This document shows, piece after piece, positions 34,248-44,480 of a stretch of DNA of 64,000 bases. Source of the stretch: Emiliania huxleyi CCMP1516 (taxonomy: Eukaryota; Haptophyta; Isochrysidales; Noelaerhabdaceae); NCBI RefSeq assembly GCF_000372725.1, contig NW_005199601.1, positions 396,168 to 460,167 on the forward strand. Reading direction: 5' to 3'. Every line of letters begins with the position of its first letter. The stretch's first letter is position 1. The translations under genes were made by a program, and so were the position numbers. Under the pieces are notes generated by a model, which made no database searches, was not told where the DNA came from, and was given only the letters and a program-made list of their open reading frames with translations.

Positions 34248-34928
34248 GGTGGCGTCGCGGACACACTCGTTAACGATCGAGTGGATACTTCAGGCCGCCA
34301 CGCCGGCGGCTCGGCCACGACACGAAAAGCGAGGGAAAAATTCCGCCGCTGAGGGCGCTCGTGCGGCAATAGCCGGGTGGAGGGGGGAGCGTGCCGGACG
34401 GGGCGTCGTCGCGCCGTCCGATGGTCTGCTGCCCCGCGCAGCAACCGTCGGGCGACGACCCGGGGGCCAAAAACCCGGCGACGACGGCGCTCTGGATGGG
34501 GCGTGACCTCCTGCCTCCAACCTCCTTCCTTTTTGAGCAGGTGTGACGCCGCGCGAGCGACGCTCCGAGATCGCCCGAGATAGCGCGGCGCGGCCCCGAG
34601 ATCGCCCGAGATCGCCCGAGATCGCCCGAGATCGCGCGGCGCGGCCCGGGGCGGGGTGGATGGGTTGGGAGCGAGGGGGCGAAAGTGTTCAGTGCGGTAG
34701 ATGTTAAGCTCGAGGCGCGTGAGCCGGACTTGTGAGCCGGACCACCCCCTCTTGTTCCCGTGACTCAACATACTCGGGCTGTCCATCCCAAACTGTCACT
34801 CCCCTTTCTCCCGGCCGGGGTGGGGCGCGCGCGGGGGCGGCGGGTGTGCGGGATGTCTGTGGGCCCGAGAGCGATATGCCATGTCCCGCCTTGCTTTGTT
34901 TCCAACATCGAAGGCTAAGCTCAAAACG
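34248..34928. other. divergent upstream region of two ART-fold genes
   Basis: Holds a cluster of CGAGATCGCC units (34555-34640), about eight copies, and CG-rich palindromes. No coding signal. It probably includes the promoter of the minus-strand zinc-finger gene. Confidence 0.5.
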
Positions 34929-34940
34929 AAAGAATTTAGA

Positions 34941-34976
34941 AAAAGAAAGAAAGAAAGAAAACAGACAACCCAAGGG
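34941..34976 (-). mobile_element. R1 retroposon, very short copy
   Basis: A 36-bp R1 3' end between perfect 12-bp copies of AAAGAATTTAGA (34929-34940, 34977-34988). It shares its right-hand target copy with the next insertion. Confidence 0.85.
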
Positions 34977-34988
34977 AAAGAATTTAGA

Positions 34989-35259
34989 AAGAAAGAAAGA
35001 AAGAAAGAAAGAAAACAGACAACCCAAGGGAGGGATGGGAGGACGGCACGCCGCCACCACACAGGGATTTTTTAAGGAGAGGTGTGTGGTGCGCTAGCCG
35101 TCGCCCACCCTAGGGAGTCTGCCTCTTCCTATCTCTCTTCGCAGTCTCTCGCCGATTCTCGCTGCAACCTTCATGCCACCTCGCGGTCGTCCCACTCTCG
35201 TCGTTCTCTCCCTTGTCACTTCCTCCTCTGTCGCGTCGTTCTCTTCTGCCTCGTCCTGG
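34989..35259 (-). mobile_element. R1 retroposon, longest copy (271 bp)
   Basis: Bounded by AAAGAATTTAGA at 34977-34988 and 35260-35271. On the minus strand it starts CCAGGACGAGGCAGAAGAG, passes an open frame ending RREIGRGRLPRVGDG-stop, then the shared block TTAAAAAATCCCTGTGTGG, GGCGGCGTGCCGTCCTCCC and a TTTC tail. An open frame at the 5' side suggests a truncated LINE rather than a tRNA-derived SINE. Confidence 0.85.
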
Positions 35260-35284
35260 AAAGAATTTAGACCCGCAACGAAAG

Positions 35285-35375
35285 AGGCCGCAAGAATTCT
35301 TCTAAGCACGACAGGGCCGGACTGGCGCGGACTGGCACCACACCGGCTCACCACCGGAGCCTGACGAGAAAGAAG
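35285..35375 (-). mobile_element. R2 retroposon 3' fragment
   Basis: Minus strand matches the R2 tail at 44345-44455 (GGCTCCGGTGGTGAGCC, CCAGTCCGCGCCAGTC, AGAATTCTT). It sits immediately upstream of the PARP-like gene. Confidence 0.75.
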
Positions 35376-35396
35376 CGCCCGAAAAGGTCGAACCAC

Positions 35397-36896
35397 ATGC
35401 CAACCTGCGCGCTCCCCGGCTGCACCCGCCCCGTCCACATCGATCCTACCTCGGGTATCGCCCACGACTACTGCGGCCGCACGCACGCCAGCGAAGCGCT
35501 CGGCGGCGGCCTCGCCGCACCACACGGCGTCTGCCACACCTGCAGGCTGCCAGGTTGCAACGAGCCTGTCCTCTATGACAATGGCCGCGTCCACGAGTAC
35601 TGCTGCCGCCGCCACGCCGACGAGGCGTTGGCCCGCGGGCTCAGGCCCGCCTCGAACCGGCCGCTGCAGGGCCAGAGCACACCGGCCAACCGCTGCTCTC
35701 TGCCCGGCTGCAGCGCCCCTCGCTTCGTTGACCCGACTAATGGCTTCACCCACGACTTTTGCGGACGCACACACGCACGCGAGGCCACCAGCCTCGGCCT
35801 GCTGCCGGCCGCCGCCTCTGGCGTCCCTGCAGCAGCAGTCGAGCGTGTCTGGCGCGGCCGCACTGGCGAGCCCGCCTACACGCTCTCGGTGCTGACAAAT
35901 GCGCACCCCAAGTATGAGGGCATCAAGCAGCAGTTCCGCGATGCGTGGGAGCACACCGCGCAGAAGCCGATCGTCCGCCGCGTGCTGCAGGTCTGTTCTT
36001 TCTCCCCAAACCCCTTCTCCGCCGCCATCGTTGCCCGTCTCCACTGCCCGCCTACACCCTCTCAGGTGCGCAACAGCGCAGCAGTCTTTGCGCGGTATGA
36101 GGCGTACAAGAACGCCGTCGGCAACGAGCAGCGCCGCTTCCACGGCACTTCAATGGCCCCGGGCTGCTCCTTTGGCATCGATGTGACGCAGCCGCCGTGC
36201 ACAGACCCGGCGTGCGCCGTGTGCAGGCGAGAAGCAGTCTTCCGAGAAGATTCCACCACTGTCCGCCTCACACTCTCATCAGAGGGCTGGCCGCCTCGAC
36301 TTCCTCGGTCCGCTCCCTCGCTGCCTCTGCCGCCATCCGACGCCCCTCGCGCCCATGTCGCAGCATCTGCGCCTCCTCATTTGACCTCCAGCACGCCGGC
36401 TCCGGGAGGCTCGGCGCCGGCTTCTTCCGCTACGGCAAGGGCCTCTACTTTTCGCGCGTCTCGTCAAAGTCGAACGGTGCCTGGCCTAGAGGCGCTTCGT
36501 GGGTGGTTGCAAACTTGTGGGGCCCTGAGGGAGGGTGTAGAGGACGTGTAACCTGTAGGGCTGCCCGTCAGACGCTTGACTCGCCGCCTGGCGTCGCCCC
36601 TCTCAGACTACAACGCGGGCTCGCAGCGCGAGAACCCGCGCAGCCTGCCCGGCGGCACGTACAAGTGCATGTTCCTTTGCAAGGTGGCCGAGGGTGCATC
36701 GCACCGCTCCAAGAGAGACCGGCTGGACGAGTTCGAAGTGGACAGCCTCATCGCTGCGCGCGGCCAGGGCGCCGCCCACGACTCCATCGTGGGCGTGAGC
36801 GTCGCCGACGGCGGCGCCATCAACCACGAGGAGACCGTGGTCTACACAAATGAGGCGGCCATCCCGTCGTATCTGATCGTGTACCGCATGCCATGA
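35397..36896 (+). CDS. PARP-type ADP-ribosyltransferase with three N-terminal zinc-binding modules
   Basis: Exons 35397-35990, 36066-36226, 36364-36476 and 36607-36896 (385 aa). Introns 1 and 3 are GT-AG, intron 2 GC-AG. Three modules of the form C-x4-C ... H-x3-C-x3-H open the protein: CALPGCTRPVHIDPTSGIAH / DYCGRTHA, CRLPGCNEPVLYD / EYCCRRHA and CSLPGCSAPRFVD / DFCGRTHA. The catalytic domain follows the tankyrase pattern: RRFHGTS (His), SICASSFDLQHAGSGRLGAG, GKGLYFSRVSSKSNDYN (Tyr), CMFLCKVAEG, HDSIVGVSV and EETVVYTNEAAIPSYLIVY (Glu). The H-Y-E triad is intact, so poly- or oligo-ADP-ribosylation is possible. Three Cys residues (TDPACAVCSIC) before the donor loop could bind zinc. Confidence 0.88.
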
Positions 36897-37244
36897 CCCT
36901 TTCGATAGAGCGGACGGTGGTCGTGGCATTGCTGATTGCGCATGGCGCCGCGGGGTGCATCGCGTGGGCCGTGCCCGTCTCGGGGGTCGAGAGCCGCCGA
37001 GATATGGCGATATGGTCCGATGCGCGCGACATGGGTCATGGCCGGATGTGCGAATGTCCCGGGTGGGCGAGCGCGATGCGCACGTGGTTTTCTTTTCTAC
37101 CAAAATAAAATGTGCTGTGTTCGATAGGCTTGTATTCTAAGAATTCTTTCTCATGTCGTTTCTTTTACACTTGTCCTCAACGCTATGTCAACGCTATGTA
37201 CTGTACTGGACTAGATCCGGGTCGCTCGCTAATTCGTCTCTGTG
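36897..37244. other. short spacer between convergent genes
   Basis: 3' region shared by the PARP-like gene and the zinc-module gene. AT-richer, with AATAAAATG near 37104 and small direct repeats of CAACGCTATGT (37178-37200). No gene seen. Confidence 0.5.
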
Positions 37245-39024
37245 TCACGCCGCCCGCCTCCCTTTCCGCGCCCGGCGCTGCGGCTTGCGGTGGTAGTCGG
37301 CGTCGCACGGCGTGCCGTTGTAGCATGTGAGGCAGCAGAAGTGGCCCTCCAAGCCGTCGAAGCTTGCGCTACAGGGGCATCCCGCTCGCGCACACCGCGC
37401 ATACGGTGCGGCCGCGCCCCCCTGAGTGACAAGGAGGTGGGACATGACAAGACAATCCGGCTGAGTGTCTCACCGTATGTCGGTGTGCTCGAGTGTGTGC
37501 TGCTCGTGTGCGCTCGAATGTGTGCTCCGTCTGTTCGCCCCGCGCCCTTCTTTGAGGGAAGTGGTGTCCAGTCGCGGACAGGCTGTGTGTTCGCCTCTCC
37601 GTCTGTCTGTCGCAATAGTTCGCCGCCTCGTCGCCGTCGTCGGTGGGCGAGCAAGCGGCCGCGGCGGCGGCAGACTTGCGTGCGTGCGTGCGGCCGCAAA
37701 AGTCGTAGACGAAGCCGCTGCCCGGGTCGACGAACCGAGGGGCGACGCAGCCGGGCAGGGAGCACTTGCTTGCCTCCGGTGGGGTGGCGGGGGTGGCGGC
37801 GGCGGCAGGAAGGGCGGGCACGGCGGCGGCGGGGACGGCAGCGAGGTCGGCGGCGGAGGCGGAGGCGGCGGCGAGGCTGGCGGCGGAGGCGGGGCTGACA
37901 GAGGAGCACCCGCTCGCCTCCGGTGGGGCGGCAGCGTCGCCCGACGCCGCCGAGGCGCCAGGGGCGGGTGGTGGTGGTGGTGATGGTGATGGGGCGGCGG
38001 CGGCGGCAGCGGGGACGGCGGCGGCGGTGGGGACGGCGGCGGCGGCGGGGACGGCGGCGGCGGCGGGGACGGCGGCGGGGACGGCAGCAGCGCAGGCGGA
38101 GGCGGAGGCGGAGGCGGAGGCGGAGGCGGAGGAGGCGGCGGATGTGGACAAGGGGGGGGCAGACGCGTTGGTGGTGGGCGGGGCTGCAGGAGAGGAGGAG
38201 GGCGAGGAGGCTCCGGCGGTGGCGGCTGTGGAGGGGGGTGGGGAGGCGGCTGCGACGGCGGCTGCGGCTGCGGCTGCTGCGGCGGCGGCGGCTGCGAAGG
38301 AGGCTGCGAAGGAGGACGAGGCGGAAGCCCCTGTGGCGGAGGCGGCGGCAGAGGGCGAGGACGCGCCGGCGACGGAAGCTGCGGCGGCGGTGGTGGCGGT
38401 GGCGGCGGAGGGTGCGGAGGGTGCGACCGTCGCAGAGAGCGCGAGGGCGGCAGACAGCGCCTGGTCGACGGCGTCCGACTCTGGCGATGCGACGTCAAAG
38501 AGCAGACGCCCGAGCCACTCCTCCTCCTCCTCCTCCTCAGCGGGGGCCTCGCCAGTCGCGCCGGAGGCATCGTCAGCGGCGCCTCCGCCGGCAAGACTGG
38601 TGGCCTCCGCCTGGTCGCTGGAGTCGGCCGCCTGGCCGTCGGCGCCCGCCACCTGCGCCGCCGCCGGGCTCGCAGCCTCTGCCGCGACGAGCGCGCGGTC
38701 GAGGGTGGCGAGGTCCTCCTCGCGAAGGACGTCAACAGTCTCGTCCGAGAGGCTGGCCTGGTTGAGCTTCCTCCTCCACGCTGAGAAGCTCTTGCGGCTC
38801 ACCCCGTGCGCGCCCCACGCGTCCTTGTCGAGCGCAAACTTGCCGGGGTGGGTTCGCTGATCAAGCACCGCGAGCAGCGCCCGGAAGGTCGCCTGCGTCG
38901 GCATCGGTGTCCCGAGTGCGTTCGCCAGGCGACGCAGCGCTTTCTGGCACGGGGACGTCAGGGACGGCTCCTCCAGGACGATAGCGGCGGCGGCTTCAAG
39001 AGCTGTAGACAGCAGTGGCGACAT
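37245..39024 (-). CDS. Ala/Ser/Pro-rich protein with two C-terminal zinc modules
   Basis: Exon 1 39024-37624 and exon 2 37421-37245 (GC-AG intron of about 202 nt) give about 525 aa. The N-terminal 110 residues look globular and helical (QKALRRLANALGTPMPTQAT, AWGAHGVSRKSFSAWRRKLN). A long low-complexity Ala/Ser/Pro region follows. Near residue 445 is the same module as in the PARP-like neighbour: CSLPGCVAPRFVDPGSGFVY / DFCGRTHA. Exon 2 adds a second, different module: RCARAGCPCSASFDGLEGHF / CCLTCYNGTPCDADYH, ending in a basic tail. The shared module and convergent arrangement suggest a common origin or a functional link with the PARP-like protein. No catalytic domain is seen. Confidence 0.65.
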
Positions 39025-40099
39025 ATATTATCAGACGGGGCGAAAAAGAATTTGGGAATTACACGACACGAAAGTGTGTGCCGCGAAGGCGGGACCACTC
39101 GGGGACAGTGCCGACGGGACGCGGCTCGGGAGACGACTCCCACGAAGGCACGGCTGGCACCCGTGGCGTGGGGGCCGCCTCCAAAAAGTCGGGAATGGCT
39201 CTCCCCGCAACTCTCTCGCTAACACGCGCCCCACCGAGACTGTGGTGGGCGCGCTGCAGTCGCACGTCTACCTACGTCATAGTGCCACGACGTGCGGCCT
39301 AGAATTAGCACACGCGCCTCAGCTCGCAAACACTCACCCATTTGATTGTCACTGTCCGTGAGTGCGAGATTAGGGCTAGCCGCAGGCAGCTAGCCCACGA
39401 GGAGGGCGTCCATAGACACCTCACTAGACCCCACATACGGTCTCGTCCGTGCCTCGCCGGCCGGAGAGATTGCTAGAGGTGGAGCATGCTGCTCTAGCCT
39501 CACATGTCACTTCCTGTCGTCTGTTGTTTGTTGTGCCCTCAGCAGATATACGAAGGCCGGCCCGCACCCCGGACCTGATCACAGCGCATATTTTCCTTCG
39601 AAAACAGCACATAATACTTCAATGTTGGCCCTGCCTCGCACATACGCAGCATATTTTTACCAATTCAGGCCCATCGACGACCGCGTCACGCATGACGTAT
39701 CATGTATCCGCATATACGTACCCCTTTTCGTCCTGGCGCCACAGCCTGGAGCGCTGACGTGCTACGTATACGCATTATGTTTCTGTACTCGCCAAAACGC
39801 CCGCGAGACGATTGCCTGGCGATTTCAGGCGCCCACGCTGCCTTGTGTTAATCCAAATCGAATCCCAATTGTCAAACTTGCGAATCTACGTGCGTCGGTT
39901 GCCATGACGCATGATGGCCCCGCCGCGGACCGCGTCGTCACGGCGAGGCGGCGCCCGCGCGCACGCTCTCCGAGTTCCAGAACGCGCAGGGCGGCGTCTT
40001 CACGTTCGGCACGATGCTCTCCAACTGGGTGAGCGGCTTCATGGTGAACGATTCGCTGCGCTGCGCGTACGTCGTGCGCGAGATGCACGCGGAGTGCGA
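39025..40099. other. spacer, AT-rich in the middle
   Basis: Contains copy 2 of the gene-upstream repeat (39180-39285) and an AT-rich region (39300-39900) without a convincing frame. Just left of the sirtuin relic, plus-strand frame 39940-40100 reads LSEFQNAQGGVFTFGTMLSN then WVSGFMVNDSLRCAYVVREM, which looks protein-like but is unrecognised. Confidence 0.4.
39180..39285 (-). promoter_or_regulatory. shared gene-upstream repeat (copy 2)
   Basis: Inverted partner of 12104-12205, lying 155 bp upstream of the zinc-module gene in the same orientation relative to that gene. Confidence 0.4.
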
Positions 40100-40103
40100 G
40101 TTT

Positions 40104-40523
40104 TCCCAACACGCCGCTCGCGCCCGCCGCGCTGTGCAGGCCGTCGACATTCTGCGTGATGATGCCTCCCCGCAGCAGCCCCCTCTCCTGCAGCGCGGAG
40201 ACGGCAAAGTGAGCCGCGTTTGGCCGAGCCCGCGAAAAGTAGCCGTAGCCGACGTAGGACCGCGCCAGTAGCGGCGCCGCTTGCTCTGATCAGAGACAAA
40301 CTCCCTGCCTGTGCTGAATGGGCACGTGGCCCTTGGAGTACGAACCGTTGGGCGAGCGGTAGTCGGGAATGCCGGAGGTGGTGGACAGGCCGGCGCCGGT
40401 GAGAAGCAGCAGGCGCTCGGCGCTCTGCACGAGCGCGGCCAGCGCAGCAAGATCCCACGGCTCGACCAAGCAAGGCAGAGCGCGGCGCGAGGGACGGGAG
40501 CGCAGGCTGCGAGTAGCGGCGCA
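40104..40523 (-). pseudogene. sirtuin (SIR2, SIRT4-like) N-terminal half, frameshifted and truncated
   Basis: Minus strand, frame 1: LVEPWDLAALAALVQSAERL then LLLTGAGLSTTSGIPDYRSP and GSYSKGHVPIQH, the NAD-binding start of class II sirtuins. A shift near 40312 moves to frame REFVSDQSKRRRYW. A second shift near 40268 moves to ARSYVGYGYFSRARPNAAHF, then GGIITQNVDGLHSAAGAS, including the TQNVD motif. Homology stops at about 40104, before the catalytic HG and the zinc-binding cysteines, at a junction with unrelated sequence. Two frameshifts and the missing half argue for a relic, though sequencing errors could cause single shifts. Confidence 0.8.
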
Positions 40524-40659
40524 TGCCTAGACCGCCACAACTCGGCCGAAAAGGCCGCGAAATGGAAAAAAAAGCGCGAGAAACGAAATTGGCGAGAAAC
40601 TGCGGGGCCTCCTTGATGAGTCCAAATTTTTACTTTTTCTGGCCTTCGCGGATGCCAGC

Positions 40660-41494
40660 ATGTGGACCGCGCATCTCGTGGTGCTGCCAGCCGTGGCGCT
40701 AGCCTTCACAGATTCGCGACTGCAAGTGCCATCCGCCCGTACCTTCTCGACTGCAACTGCCATCCGCCCATGCCGTGCCACCGCCCCGCCGAGCTTGAGC
40801 TTGTTTGACTCACTCGGCAAGGCCTCCGAGAACTCTCCGCAGCCAAGGTCCAGCGGCGACTACTGCACCAGCTGCGGCGAGCCGGTGGGCGACTGGAGAT
40901 TCTGCGCAAATTGCGGCGCGCCGCTGCCGTATGATGAGCGTCTCAATGGTTACGACCAGCAGCGGCCTTTCGACCAGCAGCGTACCAGAGATAAATCGGC
41001 TGACGCATATATGCCACCTCCGCAGCCGTATGGCCAGCTCGCTGCGCCGGACCCCACCTACAGGCGGGCGCCTCTCGCCCCCAGAGGCTTTGGTGGCCTG
41101 CTGGACTCCTTTTTCGGCCCGTCGCTCCTTTCAGGCTTCGGCGGCATTGCGCAAATGGTGGAGGAGGGCCGGGCCGATACCAATACTCTGCTGCAGGATG
41201 CAGAGGCTGCGTGCAGATCGGACGCTCGAGTGACGGCGCTGCTCGGCAACGAGATCGCCGTTGGTGGGGTCTTCTCGAGCTCGTCGTCGTCGATCAACGG
41301 ACATAAGACTGTACAGCTGCAGTTCTCGCTCTCCGGCGGTGGCACCGGCAATGGCATGGCCACTCTCCGCGGCGAGTCTCAGGGCGGTGAATTGCAGCTC
41401 GTGTCGCTTCAGGTCACTGCCGCCGGCCAAGTCATTGACGTGCCTGTGGCGGCGGGTGGGGCCGCTGGTGGCCGCGGCGGCTGGAGAGGCGGAG

Positions 41495-41571
<77 letters not shown>

Positions 41572-41625
41572 CGCGACAAGATCATCGATGTTGACGCTTG
41601 GTCTGGACCGCTGACGAATGTATAG
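40660..41625 (+). CDS. organelle-targeted zinc-ribbon protein with Coa1/Tim21-like domain
   Basis: No intron; 321 aa. The N-terminus is hydrophobic then Ser/Thr/Arg-rich (MWTAHLVVLPAVALAFTDS...), suiting a signal or bipartite plastid/mitochondrial leader. Residues about 68-90 form a zinc ribbon, YCTSCGEPVGDWRFCANCGA. Residues about 180-265 (LLQDAEAACRSDARVTALLG, VQLQFSLSGGGTGNGMATLR, ELQLVSLQVTAAGQVIDV) match the beta-rich Coa1/Tim21 fold found in respiratory-chain assembly and import factors. A Gly run coded by GGC repeats (41495-41570) and DKIIDVDAWSGPL end the protein. The exact function cannot be read from sequence. Confidence 0.7.
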
Positions 41626-42384
41626 GCCACGCCGTCCACACGACGGGGGATTGCGCATGACGGAGATTGGTAGAAGGATTGAATGATGTGAGCAGTGGCG
41701 GTCGAGGTCAACGCTGTGAGAGCGGACATGCGCTCGTGACACGTGAGAGACGAAGAGCAATAGGCAAGATAGGTGTAGCGATGGGCAGGGATAGGCATAG
41801 GTACAGGGATAGGCATTAGGCACACGAGATTCCATGTAGTGTCGGCGTGTGCGATATCGCATATCGGGGGTCGCACGGGTGTGCGACGGCGCTTTACCTT
41901 AGTTGCAGCCTGGTATTGCAATTTATATGCCATGTAGAAACTAGAGAATGACAGCGTTCAGCGAGATGTACTTTGTGAAGGAAGAGGTAGACGCCCGAGG
42001 GTGGGCGACGCGGCTAGCACCACTGGCACTGCGGGCCACCACACTCCTCTCCGCTTAAAATCCCTGTGTGGTGGCGGCATGCCGATTGCCGTCCTCCCAT
42101 CCCTTCCTTGGGTTGTCTCTTTTCTTTCTTTTCTCTTTACTTGTCAAAGCGACGAGTCGCAGTTCCTCCAGGGGTCGTTGTGGCGGGCCACCCCTGTCCA
42201 GAGAGGCACAGGTGTGCCAATCTGAGGTCTACGGGTCTTTTTCGACCGAGTCTAAGAGCCCTGCTGGCCGCCTCCCGGTGGTGGTAAGGTTTAGCTCGGC
42301 GGGGGAACTTTTAGGTAGGAAACACCAAAAAGAAAACAGCCGGGCGAGGGCCTCCTTCGCGCCACCGGCCGCTTGAAGCCACTC
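41626..42384. other. spacer with R1 copy
   Basis: Includes degenerate GGGATAGGCATA repeats (41780-41820) and an R1 retroposon copy at 41977-42135. No gene seen. Confidence 0.5.
41977..42135 (+). mobile_element. R1 retroposon, 5'-truncated copy
   Basis: Starts in GGAAGAGGTAGACGCC and continues through GGGTGGGCGACG, GCTTAAAATCCCTGTGTGG, CCTCCCATCCCTTCCTTGGG and a TTTTCTTTC tail, colinear with the 271-bp copy. Confidence 0.8.
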
Positions 42385-42827
42385 ATGCCCAGCAAGCGCT
42401 CTCGCTCAGAGCCGCCGAGCGGATCCTCCGAGGGCGAGAACCGGTCTGTTCGCCGCTCCTCGCGCGAGCGCGCCGCGGTGCAGCGCTACGTCGCCGGCCC
42501 GGCGCACGGCGACAGCTACAGCTTTGAGACTGCGCGCTTCCACATCGTGCAGTGAAACCGATGCCGCCTGTCAGTCGCTGGCCAAGTCAAATCGATGCCG
42601 CGCCGGGCGAGCTCGTGCTCGTCGAGGGCTCGAGCTTCCCGCTCTTCGCTCACCTGTGGGACGCAAAGAGCTATTGGACCGTCCGCGACGCCGCGACCGG
42701 GCTGCTCGCGTCGGGCGAGATCACGCCCCGCGAGGCGCTCGCCGTCACGCGACCGTCGCTCTGGGCTGGCCACGAGACCCGGAGGGGCGGCGGACTCGCC
42801 CCGGCAGACTTCGCCAAGCGCGACTAG
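42385..42827 (+). CDS. hypothetical small protein, probably disrupted or two-part
   Basis: From ATG 42385: MPSKRSRSEPPSGSSEGENR, SVRRSSRERAAVQRYVAGPA, DSYSFETARFHIVQ, then TGA at 42553. An overlapping frame from 42552 continues VSRWPSQIDAAPGELVLVEG, SSFPLFAHLWDAKSYWTVRD and ITPREALAVTRPSLWAG to a stop at 42825-42827. Both look coding and lie end to end, so a single gene broken by a frameshift is likely. The basic Ser/Arg-rich start suggests a nuclear protein; no family recognised. Confidence 0.4.
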
Positions 42828-43045
42828 GACAAAAAGGCCATGCCCACGACTGCCCCTCCACGCTGCCCTGCTTAAGACAAGACAAGACAACTTCTAAGGG
42901 CAGTTCTCAATCTCTGAAGAATTCTTTTCGTAAAATATCTTCTTCTTCGTCAGTCCGCGCCAGTCTGCGCCCTTGTCGCCGGCGTCAAATTCTTTTTCGT
43001 GCTGAAAGGCGGACCGCGGGGACTTTCGCTACGCCAGGGAAGATA

Positions 43046-43430
43046 AGGACGTTGACGTGCAGCTGCTGCTGTTCGAGTCGTTCGGCGGGTTCGGGAAGGG
43101 GGTCGGCGAGATCCTCCGGAAGGCGGCGGACGTGCTACAGAACAAGCTGACGCGGGCCCAGTACCTCGATGAGGTGACTTTTGGTTCCACTAAGAATTGG
43201 CTGGGGCTGCAGAAGCAGCGTATCTCAGTCGTTCTTCACACGGCAATCGCAGAGCAGGTCGTGAATGAGCTTGCCTGTGGCGGGGGTGGGCGGGTGCACG
43301 GAGCTAAGTGCCTCGCCACCCTCGCAGGAGTCGCTTAGGCGGCTCCCGTGGTGTACCTGTGTTAGTGCCAGTGCGCGCCAGTCCCGTGCCCAGTGTTGTG
43401 CGAGGGAGCTTTGTTGTAAAATTCTTTCCA
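43046..43430 (+). mobile_element. R2 LINE 3' end: reverse-transcriptase C-terminus plus 3'UTR
   Basis: Frame 43057-43338 ends a LINE protein: LLLFESFGGFGKGVGEILRK, NKLTRAQYLDEVTFGSTKNW, LQKQRISVVLHTAIAEQVVN, ending LAGVA-stop. The 3'UTR follows (GGCGGCTCCCGTGGTGTACC ... AAATTCTTTCC). Partial UTR copies lie at 42900-43010. The coding part is 5'-truncated, as expected for LINE copies. Confidence 0.75.
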
Positions 43431-43775
43431 GAGGGCCAGGAAGCCGTCGGGCGATGGTGGCGGCGCGCTCTACCATCTGGTCGGTCGTGTAGCGCGGCGA
43501 GCCGCTCGGCCGGCAGGTGACGAGGATCGTCGAGGCGACGACGAAGATGGCACCTCGGGCGCCGTCTTCGGTGCCGGGCGCGTTGGGGTTGCCGCCGAAG
43601 GCCTTCATCCCGAACTCGAGCACTGAGCGGATCTTTGCACGGTACTCTTTGCACGGTACGTACCACGGGAAGCGGGAAGTCCTGGCCCCTTTTAGGTGAA
43701 GACGCTTGAGGCACTCGATCGAGACGCTGTCGCAGATGGAGAGATCGTAGTCTGCGGCGGGCGTGGTGATCCCAG
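43430..43775 (-). CDS. unrecognised coding fragment between R2 copies
   Basis: Minus strand is open throughout: YDLSICDSVSIECLKRLHLK, FPWYVPCKEYRAKIRSVLEF, GMKAFGGNPNAPGTEDGARG, AIFVVASTILVTCRPSGSPR and YTTDQMVERAATIARRLPG. The composition is protein-like. An acceptor-like CCGCCGCAG precedes it at its 5' side. It may be a host exon cut by retroposons on both sides, or part of another element. Confidence 0.35.
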
Positions 43776-43799
43776 TAAGAATTCTTTTTATATATTTTG

Positions 43800-44455
43800 T
43801 TTCTTCTTCGTGCTTAGGTTCTTCGTGCTTAGGCGGCTCCCGTGTTAGTGCCAGTGCGCGCCAGTCCCGTGCCTACTGTCGTGCGAAGATTTAAATTCTT
43901 CTTCCTGCTGAGAGAAAAAGAAAGAAAGAAAACAGGCAACCCAAGGGAGGGATGGGAGGACGGCACGCCGCCACACAGTCCTGCTGAGAAATAAATAAAT
44001 AAAACGGGCGCCCAAACGAGGGGTGGGAGAAGGACAGGGTCCCCACCTGCGCGAGCAGGATCTTGTAAGGACGATCAGGGACACAGGGGAAGTCCTGCTG
44101 AGAGAGGTTTGTGGCGCGCAGAGAATTCTTCTTTCCGAACCAGCTGAGCAACAAACTTTCGCACGCTCAGCACCTGGACGAGGTCACATGGACCACCAAG
44201 AACTGGCACGGGCTGCAGATGCAGCGCTTGTCTGTCGTCCTCCACACCGCCGTGGCGTGGCAGACGGTGAACGAGCTAGCGTGCGGGGAGAGCGGCATTG
44301 TGCATGGTGCGGAGTGCATTGCCGTTCTTAACGGAGTCGCTTAGGCGGCTCCGGTGGTGAGCCTGTGTGTGTGCCAGTCCGCGCCAGTCTGCGCCCTTGT
44401 TGTGCCAGTGTGCTGTGAGAGAGGCTTGTCGCTCAAGAATTCTTCTTTCCTCTGA
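43800..44455 (+). mobile_element. R2 copies with two nested retroposon insertions
   Basis: An R2 3'UTR (43800-43913) is followed by two minus-strand retroposon inserts: an R1 copy (43914-43978) and a 103-bp element with an AAAT tail (43990-44092). Three perfect copies of TCCTGCTGAGA (43903-43913, 43979-43989, 44093-44103) flank them. A second R2 coding end then reads NKLSHAQHLDEVTWTTKNWH and LQMQRLSVVLHTAVAWQTVN, stopping at 44344, with its own 3'UTR to about 44455. Confidence 0.8.
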
Positions 44456-44480
44456 AAGGCGGCGGCCCAACATCCTCGCC

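Noticed and set aside
41131-41862. Polyalanine frame on the minus strand opposite the Coa1/Tim21-like gene
   Set aside because: It mirrors the GGC repeat and has no motif; the plus strand carries a leader, zinc ribbon and fold.
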